A stretch of 8,641 bases of DNA from Bacteroidales bacterium (lineage in GTDB: Bacteria; Bacteroidota; Bacteroidia; Bacteroidales; VadinHA17), in assembly GCA_022615595.1 (NCBI GenBank), contig JAKEGI010000062.1:1-8641 (forward strand), given 5' to 3'. The position numbers and the translations under genes are program-made. The stretch's first letter is position 1; every line of letters begins with the position of its first letter. The notes under the pieces were generated by a model. The model searched no databases. It was not told where the DNA came from and saw only the letters and a program-made list of their open reading frames with translations. Of this stretch, positions 1 to 7,358 are shown piece by piece.

Positions 1-1
1 A

Positions 2-1015
2 GTCTGGTGTGCCATGATCATTCTTCCGTTTGTAGTGCCTGTACTCTGGGGTATAATACTGGCCATCACTCTCTTCCCCCTGTACAGGAGACTGCTTAAG
101 CTCTTCCGTGGCAAGAAAGGGCTGTCAAGTTTAGTGATTACCCTCATATTACTGGCCCTGATAATCACACCTTCAGTATTCCTGATCTCTTCCATTGTAG
201 AAAATGCCAAAGAGCTGGTAGCATCTGTACGCGATCATTCCCTTGTCATTCCACCGCCTGAACAAAAGGTTGCCGAATGGCCGCTGATAGGGAAACCAAT
301 TCATGCAGCATGGTTAGCATTGTCAACAAATGTTGAAGCTGCCCTGCAAACATACCGGGAACAGATTCTTTCTTTCGGTGAAAAGTTTCTTACAACAATA
401 AAAAGTGTTCTCTCAAGCATATTAATGCTTATACTTTCGGTAATAATTTCCGGAATATTCCTTGTCGGGGCAGAAAACTCAGAAAAATCAGCCCTGAAAT
501 TTACTCACAGGATATTCGGAAAAACCGGCGATGAGATACTCGATATGGTAATCCTCACAGTAAGGAATGTAGCAAAAGGGATTCTGGGAGTGGCATTCAT
601 ACAATTTGCATTAGTTGGCGCGGTTCTCATTCTGGCAAAGGTTCCTTTTGCCGGGTTGTGGGCGTTGGCGGCATTACTGTTTGCCATTGTACAGATACCT
701 GTGGGAATAGTGGCCATCCCGGTTGTTATTTACCTCTATTCAGCCAGGGAGCCATTGCCGGCCACTGTATGGTCAATAATCATTATTATTGTTTCAATGA
801 GTGATAACGTCCTGAAGCCATGGCTTATGGGAAAGGGGGCGCCCGTGCCAATGCTTGTAATATTTCTCGGGGCTGTCGGAGGCATGATTATGTCAGGTTT
901 TATCGGGTTATTCACAGGGGCAATAGTATTATCACTCGGATATAAGCTGGTAACAATCTGGATAGGAGGTGGCCTGCAAGACAGGCAGACGGAATCATCT
1001 GAAAAGTCATCTTAA
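2..1015 (+). CDS. AI-2E family transporter (PerM/YdiK-like membrane protein), 5' end outside window
   Basis: Polytopic inner-membrane protein of the AI-2E/PerM (formerly UPF0118) family. Members are proposed to export small molecules or ions; the substrate here is unknown. The frame is open to the left edge. The first ATG (base 14) falls inside what should be the first membrane helix: codons before it read V-W-C-A, and residues after it continue as hydrophobic sequence ending in the family-like PLYRRLLKL. I therefore treat the gene as truncated rather than starting at base 14. Counted from that ATG, there are hydrophobic helices at about 1-21 and 38-60, a soluble segment at about 65-125 typical of the family, and further helices at about 132-150, 188-245, 250-262 and 280-318. 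The C-terminal block (KPWLMGKGAPVPML, then GAVGGMIMSGFIGLFTG) is the most diagnostic part and looks closest to YdiK. It ends in a short charged Ser/Glu tail. The next gene follows after 10 bases, so co-transcription is likely. Confidence 0.85.
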   Translation, partial: VWCAMIILPFVVPVLWGIILAITLFPLYRRLLKLFRGKKGLSSLVITLILLALIITPSVFLISSIVENAKELVASVRDHSLVIPPPEQKVAEWPLIGKPIHAAWLALSTNVEAALQTYREQILSFGEKFLTTIKSVLSSILMLILSVIISGIFLVGAENSEKSALKFTHRIFGKTGDEILDMVILTVRNVAKGILGVAFIQFALVGAVLILAKVPFAGLWALAALLFAIVQIPVGIVAIPVVIYLYSAREPLPATVWSIIIIIVSMSDNVLKPWLMGKGAPVPMLVIFLGAVGGMIMSGFIGLFTGAIVLSLGYKLVTIWIGGGLQDRQTESSEKSS

Positions 1016-1025
1016 CATCCAGGCT

Positions 1026-2375
1026 ATGATATTTATTCAACTTGCTATCTTATTGCTCTGCATCTTCATAGGTGCACGGATGTCAGGCATTGGGCTTGGC
1101 GTCATGGGGATGATCGGGTTACTGATTTTACTGTTTGTTTTTGGAGTACAGCCCTCCGACCCTCCGCTTGAAGTAATGCTCATTATTATGAGCGTGGTGA
1201 CGGCAGCAGCAGCCCTGCAGGCAGCAGGCGGCATGGATTATCTCGTAAAGGTTGCCGGCAATATCCTCAGGAGCCATCCCGGACAGATTACGATACTCGG
1301 ACCTCTTGTGACATACTGCTTTACACTTTTTGCCGGAACAGCCCATATCTCATACTCTATCCTGCCTATCATAGCTGAGGTGGCCATCAAGGCACGCATT
1401 AGACCCGAGAGAGCGCTCAGCATGAGCGTCACAGCAGCACATATGGGTATTACGGCAAGCCCGGTGTCAGCCGCCTCTGCAGCACTCCTGACAGTGCTGG
1501 CTGCATCTGGAGTAAGGCTGGCAGACATACTGATGGTATGTATACCCGCGACACTTGTCGGCGTGATAGTAGGTATAATATTTGTCTACAAGAGGGGCAA
1601 AGAACTTGACAAAGACCCGGAATTTCTCGAAAGAATGAAGGATCCGGTCTTTGCTAAAAACCTTGACAGTGAAGTACAGGGAGAGATTGCACTCAAACCG
1701 GGAGCCATCAGATCACTTATAATTTTCGGCATTGCCGTTCTTGCAGTGGTATTGCTTGGGTCATTCCCGGGATTGCTTCCCGGCTTCGCGGGGAAGGCAG
1801 GCTTTACTCCGAATTTTGCCGTTAATGACTCCGGTCAGGTTATGATGCCTGCCATGATCATGATGGTTATGCTGGCGGCTGCAGGTTGTATAATATTGTT
1901 TGCCAAAACAACGGCAGCACAGGTCACAAAAGCAAGCCTTTTTGCAAGTGCCGGCCAGGCAACCATTGCCGTCTTCGGTGTTGTGTGGATGAGCAGCTCT
2001 TTCATGGACCATAATTTCGTGGTCATAAAAGAGACACTCGGTGAAATGGTAAATAAGTTCCCGTGGCTCTTTGCCCTGGCACTCTTCACGCTGAGTATAC
2101 TTCTCTTCAGCCAGGCCGCCACAACGAAGGCTCTGATGCCCCTGGGACTTACCCTTGGCCTCTCCCCTGCCTTCCTTCTGGGTATCTTTCCTGCAGTGAA
2201 CGGTCACTTTTTCGTCCCCGGTTATCCTACCCTTCTTACTGCAATCCAGTTCGACAGAACAGGTACAACACGAATAGGCAAATATGTACTTAATCACAGC
2301 TTTATGCTGCCAGGTATAGTTACAACCCTGGCATCGGTTATTGCCGGACTTGTATTTCAACTTGTTCTCTTGTAA
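1026..2375 (+). CDS. Anaerobic C4-dicarboxylate transporter, DcuA/DcuB family
   Basis: Inner-membrane carrier of 449 residues, matching the roughly 430-450 usual for Dcu proteins. Known members carry out electroneutral exchange or uptake of fumarate, succinate, malate and aspartate in anaerobic cells. Family hallmarks seen here are an N-terminal IQLAILLLCIFIGAR helix, the QPSDPPLEVML loop near residue 45, RPERALSMS near 133, ITASPVSAA near 150, and the C-terminal AIQFDRTGTTRIG followed by NHSFMLPG. About 10-12 hydrophobic segments are present, with one charged cytoplasmic stretch near 187-225. I chose the ATG at 1026 over the in-frame ATG at 969 because family similarity begins exactly there and the earlier start would overlap the upstream gene and add a charged, unrelated 19-residue leader. 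AGG at 1021-1023 is only a weak ribosome site. It is probably co-transcribed with the AI-2E gene. DcuA versus DcuB cannot be settled: the 45-50 loop looks DcuB-like, while the segments near 60-110 and 150 look DcuA-like. Confidence 0.93.
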   Translation: MIFIQLAILLLCIFIGARMSGIGLGVMGMIGLLILLFVFGVQPSDPPLEVMLIIMSVVTAAAALQAAGGMDYLVKVAGNILRSHPGQITILGPLVTYCFTLFAGTAHISYSILPIIAEVAIKARIRPERALSMSVTAAHMGITASPVSAASAALLTVLAASGVRLADILMVCIPATLVGVIVGIIFVYKRGKELDKDPEFLERMKDPVFAKNLDSEVQGEIALKPGAIRSLIIFGIAVLAVVLLGSFPGLLPGFAGKAGFTPNFAVNDSGQVMMPAMIMMVMLAAAGCIILFAKTTAAQVTKASLFASAGQATIAVFGVVWMSSSFMDHNFVVIKETLGEMVNKFPWLFALALFTLSILLFSQAATTKALMPLGLTLGLSPAFLLGIFPAVNGHFFVPGYPTLLTAIQFDRTGTTRIGKYVLNHSFMLPGIVTTLASVIAGLVFQLVLL

Positions 2376-2392
2376 ATCAATCAATACTTTTT
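2362..2392 (+). promoter_or_regulatory. Candidate promoter of the efflux operon (weak)
   Basis: TTG at 2362-2364 is followed after 20 bases by TACTTTTT at 2385-2392, which matches 7 of 8 positions of the Bacteroidota -7 element TAnnTTTG. A second 7-of-8 match, TAGTATTG, lies at 2395-2402, but a start from it would leave almost no leader. The 3' end of the dcu gene covers the TTG. Read-through from the dcu gene is an equally good explanation for operon expression. Confidence 0.25.
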
Positions 2393-2404
2393 CGTAGTAT
2401 TGTC

Positions 2405-2410
2405 AGGGAG
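2405..2410 (+). promoter_or_regulatory. Ribosome binding site that decides the TolC-like start
   Basis: AGGGAG lies 7 bases before the ATG at 2418 but only 1 base before the alternative ATG at 2412. It also lies inside the coding sequence of the still earlier TTG start at 2400. Spacing therefore favours 2418. It is one of the few good Shine-Dalgarno sequences in the window, so the argument is moderate rather than decisive. Confidence 0.45.
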
Positions 2411-2417
2411 AATGAAA

Positions 2418-3764
2418 ATGATCATAAAGAACCGTACGATACTACCGGTGGTGATATCACTGTCTCTCTTTATTTCCTTCCCGGCAACGTTGTCATCACA
2501 GGAGAGTCCTTCCGGTGCAGTAAGGGATATTTCACTCGATGAGGCGCTCATGCTTTCAATGCAGAATAACCTCGGGCTGAGAATGGCAAGAACCGACAGC
2601 GCCATTGCCCGCGAAGAGGTTCTGTATGCCAGGGCGGCAAGGACCCCGTTTCTCTCAGCCGGGATCAACTATAACTATATCGGGAACCCGGTACTCTACC
2701 GCGACTTTTATTCAAATGATACCCTCATTAATTATCTCAACCACCAGGCCGGATGGAATCTGATGGCAGGAGTTCCGATCTATAACGGAGGCAGAATTAA
2801 CAAAAATATAGAGAAGAAGCAGGTTAATGAGCTTATCATGAATGAGGTGCTGAAGATGACCGCCGCCCAGGTGCGTCTTGCAGTGATCCAGCAGTTTTAC
2901 ACTCTTTACAGGCTCTATCGCGAGGTGGAAATCATCGAGGCAAATATAAACAGTATTGAGGTGCGTATCAGGCAGCTTGAGTCAAGGGTGGCAAACGGGC
3001 AAAACCTTATCAGCGACCTTAAGAGAACCGAATTGCAGCTTTCGAATTATCAGATCGAGGTATTCACAACCCGCAACAATATTGCGATAATAGCTAACTA
3101 CCTGTGTATCCTGACCGGCATTGACCCCCCTCTCCTCCTGATGCCCATAGAAGCTGTCATTGAAGTACCGGGTGATACAATGTATTATGAGGCTTGCCTT
3201 GCCGAAGCAATGATTAACAGGTATGAACTGAAACAATCGGAACTCAGCCAGCAACTTTCGGAGATTGACCTGCAGATCACAAGGAGCGCAAGACTGCCAG
3301 TGATAACAGGTAACGCACTTTATAATTCACAGTACCCTGTTCCCGGCACATTCCCTCCCCAGGCAGATATTCTGAATTACTGGGCGGTTGGAGTCGGATT
3401 ATCCTATGAGATATCAAGCCTCTATAATATTAATCACAGAATCAGATCGAACAGACTGCAAATCGAAAAAGAGACCATTCAGACTGACAATGTCAGGAAT
3501 ATGATCGACCAGGAGCTGAAAATGGCCTATGTGAAATTCATTGAGAGCAAGAGGAATATTGAATCATTCAGGAAGAATGTCGATCTTGCCAGGAGCAACT
3601 ACAATATCGTGAAGAGCAAGTATGACAATGAATTTGCACTTATCATTGACATGATCGATGCGGAAATACAGCTGAATGACGCACAGTTGTCTCTCAATAA
3701 CGCCATAATTGACTCAATAAACCAGTACTACTCCCTGTTGTATGCCATGGGAAAACTAAACTGA
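2418..3764 (+). CDS. TolC family outer membrane efflux channel
   Basis: Outer-membrane and periplasmic channel subunit of a tripartite exporter; family members form trimers whose helical barrel crosses the periplasm. The 448-residue protein starts with a signal peptide (KNR, then a hydrophobic core at about 7-24, with likely cleavage near 27). Two outer-membrane efflux protein repeats follow. The first begins with ISLDEALMLSMQNN near 38 and contains long helices and a strand segment (GWNLMAGVPIYNGGRINK) around 113-130. The second, after about residue 260, repeats the pattern, with a strand-like segment near 310-340 and closing helices that end in YYSLLYAMGKLN, a typical TolC-family C-terminus. 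The usual length for the family is 420-490. The start at 2418 is set by spacing to AGGGAG; ATG 2412 is possible and would add only M-K. It is the first gene of an efflux operon, 6 bases before the adaptor gene, so it is probably the dedicated exit duct for that pump. Confidence 0.93.
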   Translation: MIIKNRTILPVVISLSLFISFPATLSSQESPSGAVRDISLDEALMLSMQNNLGLRMARTDSAIAREEVLYARAARTPFLSAGINYNYIGNPVLYRDFYSNDTLINYLNHQAGWNLMAGVPIYNGGRINKNIEKKQVNELIMNEVLKMTAAQVRLAVIQQFYTLYRLYREVEIIEANINSIEVRIRQLESRVANGQNLISDLKRTELQLSNYQIEVFTTRNNIAIIANYLCILTGIDPPLLLMPIEAVIEVPGDTMYYEACLAEAMINRYELKQSELSQQLSEIDLQITRSARLPVITGNALYNSQYPVPGTFPPQADILNYWAVGVGLSYEISSLYNINHRIRSNRLQIEKETIQTDNVRNMIDQELKMAYVKFIESKRNIESFRKNVDLARSNYNIVKSKYDNEFALIIDMIDAEIQLNDAQLSLNNAIIDSINQYYSLLYAMGKLN

Positions 3765-3770
3765 AAAGAG

Positions 3771-4832
3771 ATGGACGGAGAGACAAGCCAGGCAGGTGCC
3801 GCATCAGTTAAGAACAAGAGAAATATTTACCTTGAGGTGGCGGCAACTGTACTACTTGCCGCGGGTACATTGTGGATACTCTCCCTTATTTTTAACTTCA
3901 GCCGTCATATCAGAACCAACAATGCCCAGGTTGACGGTGACCTTGTTGCTGTAACATCACGTATTTCTGGCATTATAAAGGAGACCAGGTTTGAGTCCTA
4001 TGATGTTATAAAGGCAGGTGATACGATCGTGCGGATCGATGACGAGGAGTTCCGGATCAAGGTGCAACAGGCTGAAGCCGATCTTGAGACAGCCATTACC
4101 GGACTGCATATTGCAGAGCAGAATGTGATAACGGCAAGATCTCACGAAGCGGCGGCGAAGGCAAAACTGCAGGGCAACACTGCCAGCCTCGAGAGAGCTG
4201 AGAAGAACTACCAGAGATATCAGAATATGTACGCTGACTCTGCCGTCACGCGAAACCAGTTTGACCAGGTCATAGCGCAATGGAAGACTGACCAGGCCTA
4301 TCTTGAGGCAGGTGAAAAGGAACTTCTGGCAAGCAGATCGGTGACAGAACAAAATATCAGGAACATAGCCTCTGCAAAGGCCACAGTAAAAAGAAAGGAG
4401 GCCGATCTGGAGGCTGCCAGGCTTCAGCTCTCATACACGGTGATGACTGCTCCCGTGAACGGGGTGGCAGGAGAGAGAACTATTTTCACAGGTGAACTTG
4501 TTCATGCAAACCAGATGATGGTGGATATTGTTCCGCAGGACAGGAAGTGGGTTACGGCCAATTTCAAGGAGACACAACTCAAAGACCTGAAGATCGGACA
4601 AGAGGTAGTAATTGAAGTGGATGCCCTTGGCGGTAAAAGATACACAGGAAAGGTTAAGAACCTGTCACCTGCAACAGGGGCTAAATTCTCAATGGTGGCT
4701 CCGGACAACTCGACCGGTAACTTTGTAAAGATAACTCAGCGTATTCCTGTAAATATAGAGTTTGATGACCTGCCGGATAAGCTGCATGAGGTAAGACCCG
4801 GGATGAATGTTACCGTGACGATCAAAAAGTGA
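3771..4832 (+). CDS. HlyD/EmrA-like periplasmic adaptor (membrane fusion protein)
   Basis: Adaptor subunit that links an inner-membrane MFS pump to a TolC channel. The 353 residues show the EmrA order: a short cytoplasmic N-terminus; one membrane anchor at about 20-43; the first half of the biotinyl-lipoyl-like domain at 49-92 (NNAQVDGDLVAVTSRISG, then AGDTIVRID); an alpha-helical coiled-coil hairpin at about 94-218, rich in Ala, Glu, Gln and Lys; the second lipoyl half at about 220-255 (YTVMTAPVNGVAG, then GELV); and a beta-barrel domain at about 258-335 that includes ATGAKFSMVAPDNSTGNF and KITQRIPVNI, segments characteristic of EmrA-type adaptors. It ends with PGMNVTVTIKK. The uncleaved anchor fits EmrA or HlyD and does not fit lipoprotein RND adaptors. 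It lies 6 bases after the TolC-like gene and 6 bases before the MFS gene. An AAGAG stretch directly before the ATG is a poor ribosome site, so translational coupling is likely. Confidence 0.95.
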   Translation: MDGETSQAGAASVKNKRNIYLEVAATVLLAAGTLWILSLIFNFSRHIRTNNAQVDGDLVAVTSRISGIIKETRFESYDVIKAGDTIVRIDDEEFRIKVQQAEADLETAITGLHIAEQNVITARSHEAAAKAKLQGNTASLERAEKNYQRYQNMYADSAVTRNQFDQVIAQWKTDQAYLEAGEKELLASRSVTEQNIRNIASAKATVKRKEADLEAARLQLSYTVMTAPVNGVAGERTIFTGELVHANQMMVDIVPQDRKWVTANFKETQLKDLKIGQEVVIEVDALGGKRYTGKVKNLSPATGAKFSMVAPDNSTGNFVKITQRIPVNIEFDDLPDKLHEVRPGMNVTVTIKK

Positions 4833-4838
4833 CAACCG

Positions 4839-6404
4839 ATGAAATGGCAGAGGGGTGAGCTATTCATTGTCACCGGGTTATACCTGCTGATAATCCCCTT
4901 CTTCAATGCCCTGAATGCCACTGGTTTTGAAAATGCCCAGATACAGGGGCATTTCGGTGCATCAGGAACAGAGTTCATGTATATGAACCTGGTTCCTTTT
5001 TTTGTGCTCGTCGCCGGTATACCTCTTGCCCTTGAGCTGGCAAAGAGATTCCCGCTAAGGTCACTGATGATCTCAGTCATTATTCTTTCGTTTTTCTTCA
5101 ACACACTTACTGCCTGGGCGCCCGGCGTAGGATGGTTCATTATTTTCAGGTCAATGGTCTCGTTCCTTATGATATTCGGGATAGTGGCAGCGCTGATACC
5201 CATTGTCAAGCGGTATAATCCTGCGCTGAACATGGCAATCCTCTATGGAATAGTGCAGTTCATTATACAGGGCAGCAGCCACCTCTACAAGTTCCTTGGG
5301 GCCAATTTCGCCCACATTTATGACTGGCGTATTTCAATCCTGCTGGTAAATATCAACTTCCTGCTCTGTATTGTCCTTACTTTTGTCTTCCTGAGGAAAA
5401 ATGTTACTCCACCGAAGCGGCCATTTGATTTTGATTTTACCGGCTGGATAATAATGATCCTGTTCTTCCTGCCACTGCTTTTTCTTGCAGCCGAGGGACA
5501 GAGGAGAGAGTGGTTCTCAGACCCTGCCGTTATTATTGCCATAATCTCAGTAATAATCATAATCGTTATCTATGTTTTATATGCCCGTTCAGTCTCAAAG
5601 CCGCTGATTGACCTTAAAGTGTTCACCTACCGTAATGTTGCCATCGGAACGCTGCTCTTCTTTCTGACAGGAGCCCTTAATGGCACGGGAAGCATTATAA
5701 CAGGGTTTATGGGCGGGATACTTGGATTTGATGACCTGTATATGGCCCGGACTCACCTGTTTATCCTTGCCGGGCTGTCAGCCTCAATACCTCTATGTAC
5801 CTATCTTCTTTACAAACGCATACATTTGCACCTGATTGCGGTGACCGGTTTTCTTTCCTTTGCCCTCTATCATGGACTGATGTATTTCAGGTTCTATCCC
5901 GATATTTCCCCTAAAGATTTTATGTGGCCGCTTGTATTCAAAGGTGCCGGAATTGGATTTCTTTACGTTCTCAGCTCACTATATATATCAGAAAAGGTTC
6001 CCAAACCATTAAGTACCTCACGCATGATGAGCGGGGTTATTGCAAGGATAATCCTTGCCTCTTTGCTGGGTGCCACGGTATTGACAACCATGGTTTCAAA
6101 GCTCACGGTCCATCATGCGACCGGGATCGGTCAGCAGATTACCGCGACAAATGAGGAGGCAGTCAAAGATTATGAGAATGCCATGAACTATTACATGAAT
6201 CAGGGGCTAAAGGTTACTGAAGCGGATAAACTTGCCGATGACCCGCTGAGGTACGAGATCCAGAGACCGGCAATGATGCTTGCTTATAAGGATATCTACC
6301 TGGTCATGGCCATAGTAAGCCTTATACCAGCATTGTTAATAATATTTCTCAGGCTGGGAAGAAGAGCGCTGAGGCCAGTCGAGGTCGAACCGATCCCGCT
6401 CTGA
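4839..6404 (+). CDS. MFS efflux transporter, EmrB-like (DHA2 type, 14 TM)
   Basis: Inner-membrane pump of the tripartite system. Relatives expel hydrophobic drugs, detergents, bile-salt-like compounds or fatty acids using the proton gradient; the substrate here cannot be read from sequence. The 521-residue length and roughly 14 hydrophobic segments fit the DHA2 family (about 500-520). DHA2-like landmarks are DWRISILLVN at 162-171 (the usual sWR-hFhhN element), the central helix pair around 203-249, and a large extracytoplasmic loop at about 422-483 between the last two helices, with the pattern YYMNQG, then EADKLADDPL, then AYKDIY. The classical motifs are weak. The loop 2-3 position reads ALELAKRFPLRSLM rather than G-x-L-x-D-R-x-G-R. 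The helix-5 antiporter motif region (about 134-155) has no G-P-x-x-G-G. The start ATG has no visible ribosome site and lies 6 bases after the adaptor stop, which suggests coupling. No regulator gene is adjacent. Confidence 0.92.
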   Translation: MKWQRGELFIVTGLYLLIIPFFNALNATGFENAQIQGHFGASGTEFMYMNLVPFFVLVAGIPLALELAKRFPLRSLMISVIILSFFFNTLTAWAPGVGWFIIFRSMVSFLMIFGIVAALIPIVKRYNPALNMAILYGIVQFIIQGSSHLYKFLGANFAHIYDWRISILLVNINFLLCIVLTFVFLRKNVTPPKRPFDFDFTGWIIMILFFLPLLFLAAEGQRREWFSDPAVIIAIISVIIIIVIYVLYARSVSKPLIDLKVFTYRNVAIGTLLFFLTGALNGTGSIITGFMGGILGFDDLYMARTHLFILAGLSASIPLCTYLLYKRIHLHLIAVTGFLSFALYHGLMYFRFYPDISPKDFMWPLVFKGAGIGFLYVLSSLYISEKVPKPLSTSRMMSGVIARIILASLLGATVLTTMVSKLTVHHATGIGQQITATNEEAVKDYENAMNYYMNQGLKVTEADKLADDPLRYEIQRPAMMLAYKDIYLVMAIVSLIPALLIIFLRLGRRALRPVEVEPIPL

Positions 6405-6438
6405 CCCCCGCGCCTGGTTAAAAGGTCTCTTTTTTTTT
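6403..6438 (+). terminator. Possible terminator of the efflux operon
   Basis: Nine consecutive T residues at 6430-6438 follow the MFS stop codon. The only stems I can form before them are weak: GACC 6403-6406 with GGTC 6424-6427 around a 17-base loop, or a smaller CCT/AGG pairing inside it. The T-run sits in the 45-base convergent gap and would act only on the plus strand. The hairpin is too weak for a confident call. Confidence 0.3.
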
Positions 6439-6449
6439 GATCAGTCGCT

Positions 6450-7175
6450 TTACTTGGCTCTGAATACTATTCCGCCGCCAAGATTGAACTGGTAATATGT
6501 TGAGAAACCTGAAATACCGGCCCCTGTGCCTCCGGTGCCGAAATAGATCCCTCCGCCAACTGCCTGTACGGCAGAAAGAAGGCCAAGCTGTAACTTTATC
6601 CCCATCTTTTCATTCGCCCAGACATGAAGGCCTGCCTTGATGCCCCATGCAAACTTGGTCGCTCCGTCGCTAAAGTCTGTGTCAGGATTTTCAACATTCA
6701 GAATATCCATGCCGAGCTGCATGCCGAAATAGGGCTCAACTTTAGGATTGACAGGCACATACTTGTTGAAACTGAGGAACAACCAGTTCTGGGCAAGGTC
6801 AAATGTTGCATATTGTATACCTCCCAGAAAGTATTCCATCGGCGCTTTCGAATCGAGACGCAGGTAGGTAAACTCAACACCTATGGCTGGTGCAGGCATT
6901 ATCTCGAGACCGCCGCCGTACTGAAAGCCTCCCTTTATTTTTCCTGACCAGTAATCCGTATCAGAATAGTATGAGTCAACATTGTTGTCATCGAATGCGT
7001 ATGTCGCATAGCCGTGAATACGTATTGAAGGACCGCTTGGTGCAGGTCTCGGGGCCGGCTGCGGGTAGGCCTGCGGTGCGGCCTGAGGAACAGGCTGCTG
7101 TGTTGGTGTCTGGTATGTCTGGGCCATCAGGATGGTCCCTGCAAGAAAGATAACAATTGTGAGTAGCTTTTTCAT
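6450..7175 (-). CDS. Secreted outer-membrane beta-barrel protein with Pro/Gln-rich linker
   Basis: A 241-residue envelope protein of unidentified specific function. Residues 1-18 form a clear signal peptide (MKKLL, then a hydrophobic core ending LMAQ). Residues 21-49 are a low-complexity Pro/Gln/Ala linker (for example PQAAPQAYPQPAPRPAP). From about 50 to the end the sequence alternates polar and aromatic residues in short amphipathic strands, with Gly-rich and Asp/Asn-rich turns (IRIHGYATYAF, GGFQYGGGLEI, VEPYFGMQLGMDI, then YYQFNLGGGIVF). This is the pattern of a small 8-10 strand outer-membrane barrel of the kind common in Bacteroidota. The frame is open upstream to 7391, but I chose the ATG at 7175 because the signal peptide begins there and the longer form would overlap the PPK2 start and its promoter. 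The gene converges on the efflux operon and diverges from PPK2. It could be a porin-like or structural barrel; no enzymatic motif is visible. Confidence 0.82.
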   Translation of the reverse strand: MKKLLTIVIFLAGTILMAQTYQTPTQQPVPQAAPQAYPQPAPRPAPSGPSIRIHGYATYAFDDNNVDSYYSDTDYWSGKIKGGFQYGGGLEIMPAPAIGVEFTYLRLDSKAPMEYFLGGIQYATFDLAQNWLFLSFNKYVPVNPKVEPYFGMQLGMDILNVENPDTDFSDGATKFAWGIKAGLHVWANEKMGIKLQLGLLSAVQAVGGGIYFGTGGTGAGISGFSTYYQFNLGGGIVFRAK

Positions 7176-7244
7176 ATCTGCAATTTTAAAGGTGTTTAAC
7201 AATAACAGTAATGACCTGCAAACAATAAAATCTTTTGCCCTCAG

Positions 7245-7258
7245 GCCCGGGCAATTGC
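7245..7258. repeat. Two overlapping 8-bp palindromes at the OMP transcription start
   Basis: GCCCGGGC (7245-7252) and GCAATTGC (7251-7258) are both perfect palindromes and share the GC at 7251-7252. They directly abut the predicted -7 element of the minus-strand promoter, so they cover its expected start point. This could be an operator; it could also be chance. The GC-rich half recurs as GGCCCGGG at 7379-7386. Confidence 0.3.
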
Positions 7259-7285
7259 AAATATATAACAATTCACTGGTTTCAA
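7258..7285 (-). promoter_or_regulatory. Bacteroidota-type promoter of the outer-membrane barrel gene
   Basis: Read on the minus strand, TTG (7285-7283) is followed after 17 bases by TATATTTG (7265-7258), a perfect match to the Bacteroidota -7 element TAnnTTTG. The published spacing for TTG to TAnnTTTG is about 17-23. Transcription would begin near 7252, leaving a leader of about 75 bases before the ATG at 7175. Confidence 0.6.
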
Positions 7286-7329
7286 TCTGCTTTTCCCCTG
7301 TTCCAGATACCTTTACGTCACTTTTTTTG

Positions 7330-7337
7330 TACCTTTG
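7330..7337 (+). promoter_or_regulatory. Bacteroidota -7 promoter element of the PPK2 gene
   Basis: TACCTTTG matches TAnnTTTG at all fixed positions and lies 21 bases before the PPK2 ATG, giving a predicted leader of roughly 15 bases. No TTG is present at the expected -33 distance (about 7304-7312), so the upstream element is missing or degenerate. Confidence 0.5.
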
Positions 7338-7358
7338 AAATAGATCAACCCTCAGGAC

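Noticed and set aside
969..1025. Earlier in-frame ATG for the Dcu gene
   Set aside because: It would overlap the AI-2E coding sequence and add a charged leader without family similarity; homology begins at 1026.
1761..2384. 207-residue reading frame on the minus strand, Cys/His-rich
   Set aside because: It lies wholly antisense to the well-supported Dcu gene, has no recognisable domain, and its Cys/His richness is explained by reverse reading of Ala/Ala- and Met-rich codons.
2400..2417. TTG start at 2400 or ATG at 2412 for the TolC-like gene
   Set aside because: AGGGAG at 2405-2410 lies inside or too close for these starts and is well placed for 2418. ATG 2412 remains possible and changes only two residues.
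4736..5233. 165-residue minus-strand reading frame across the adaptor-pump junction
   Set aside because: It is antisense to two clear genes and has no signal, domain or promoter; it is a shadow frame.
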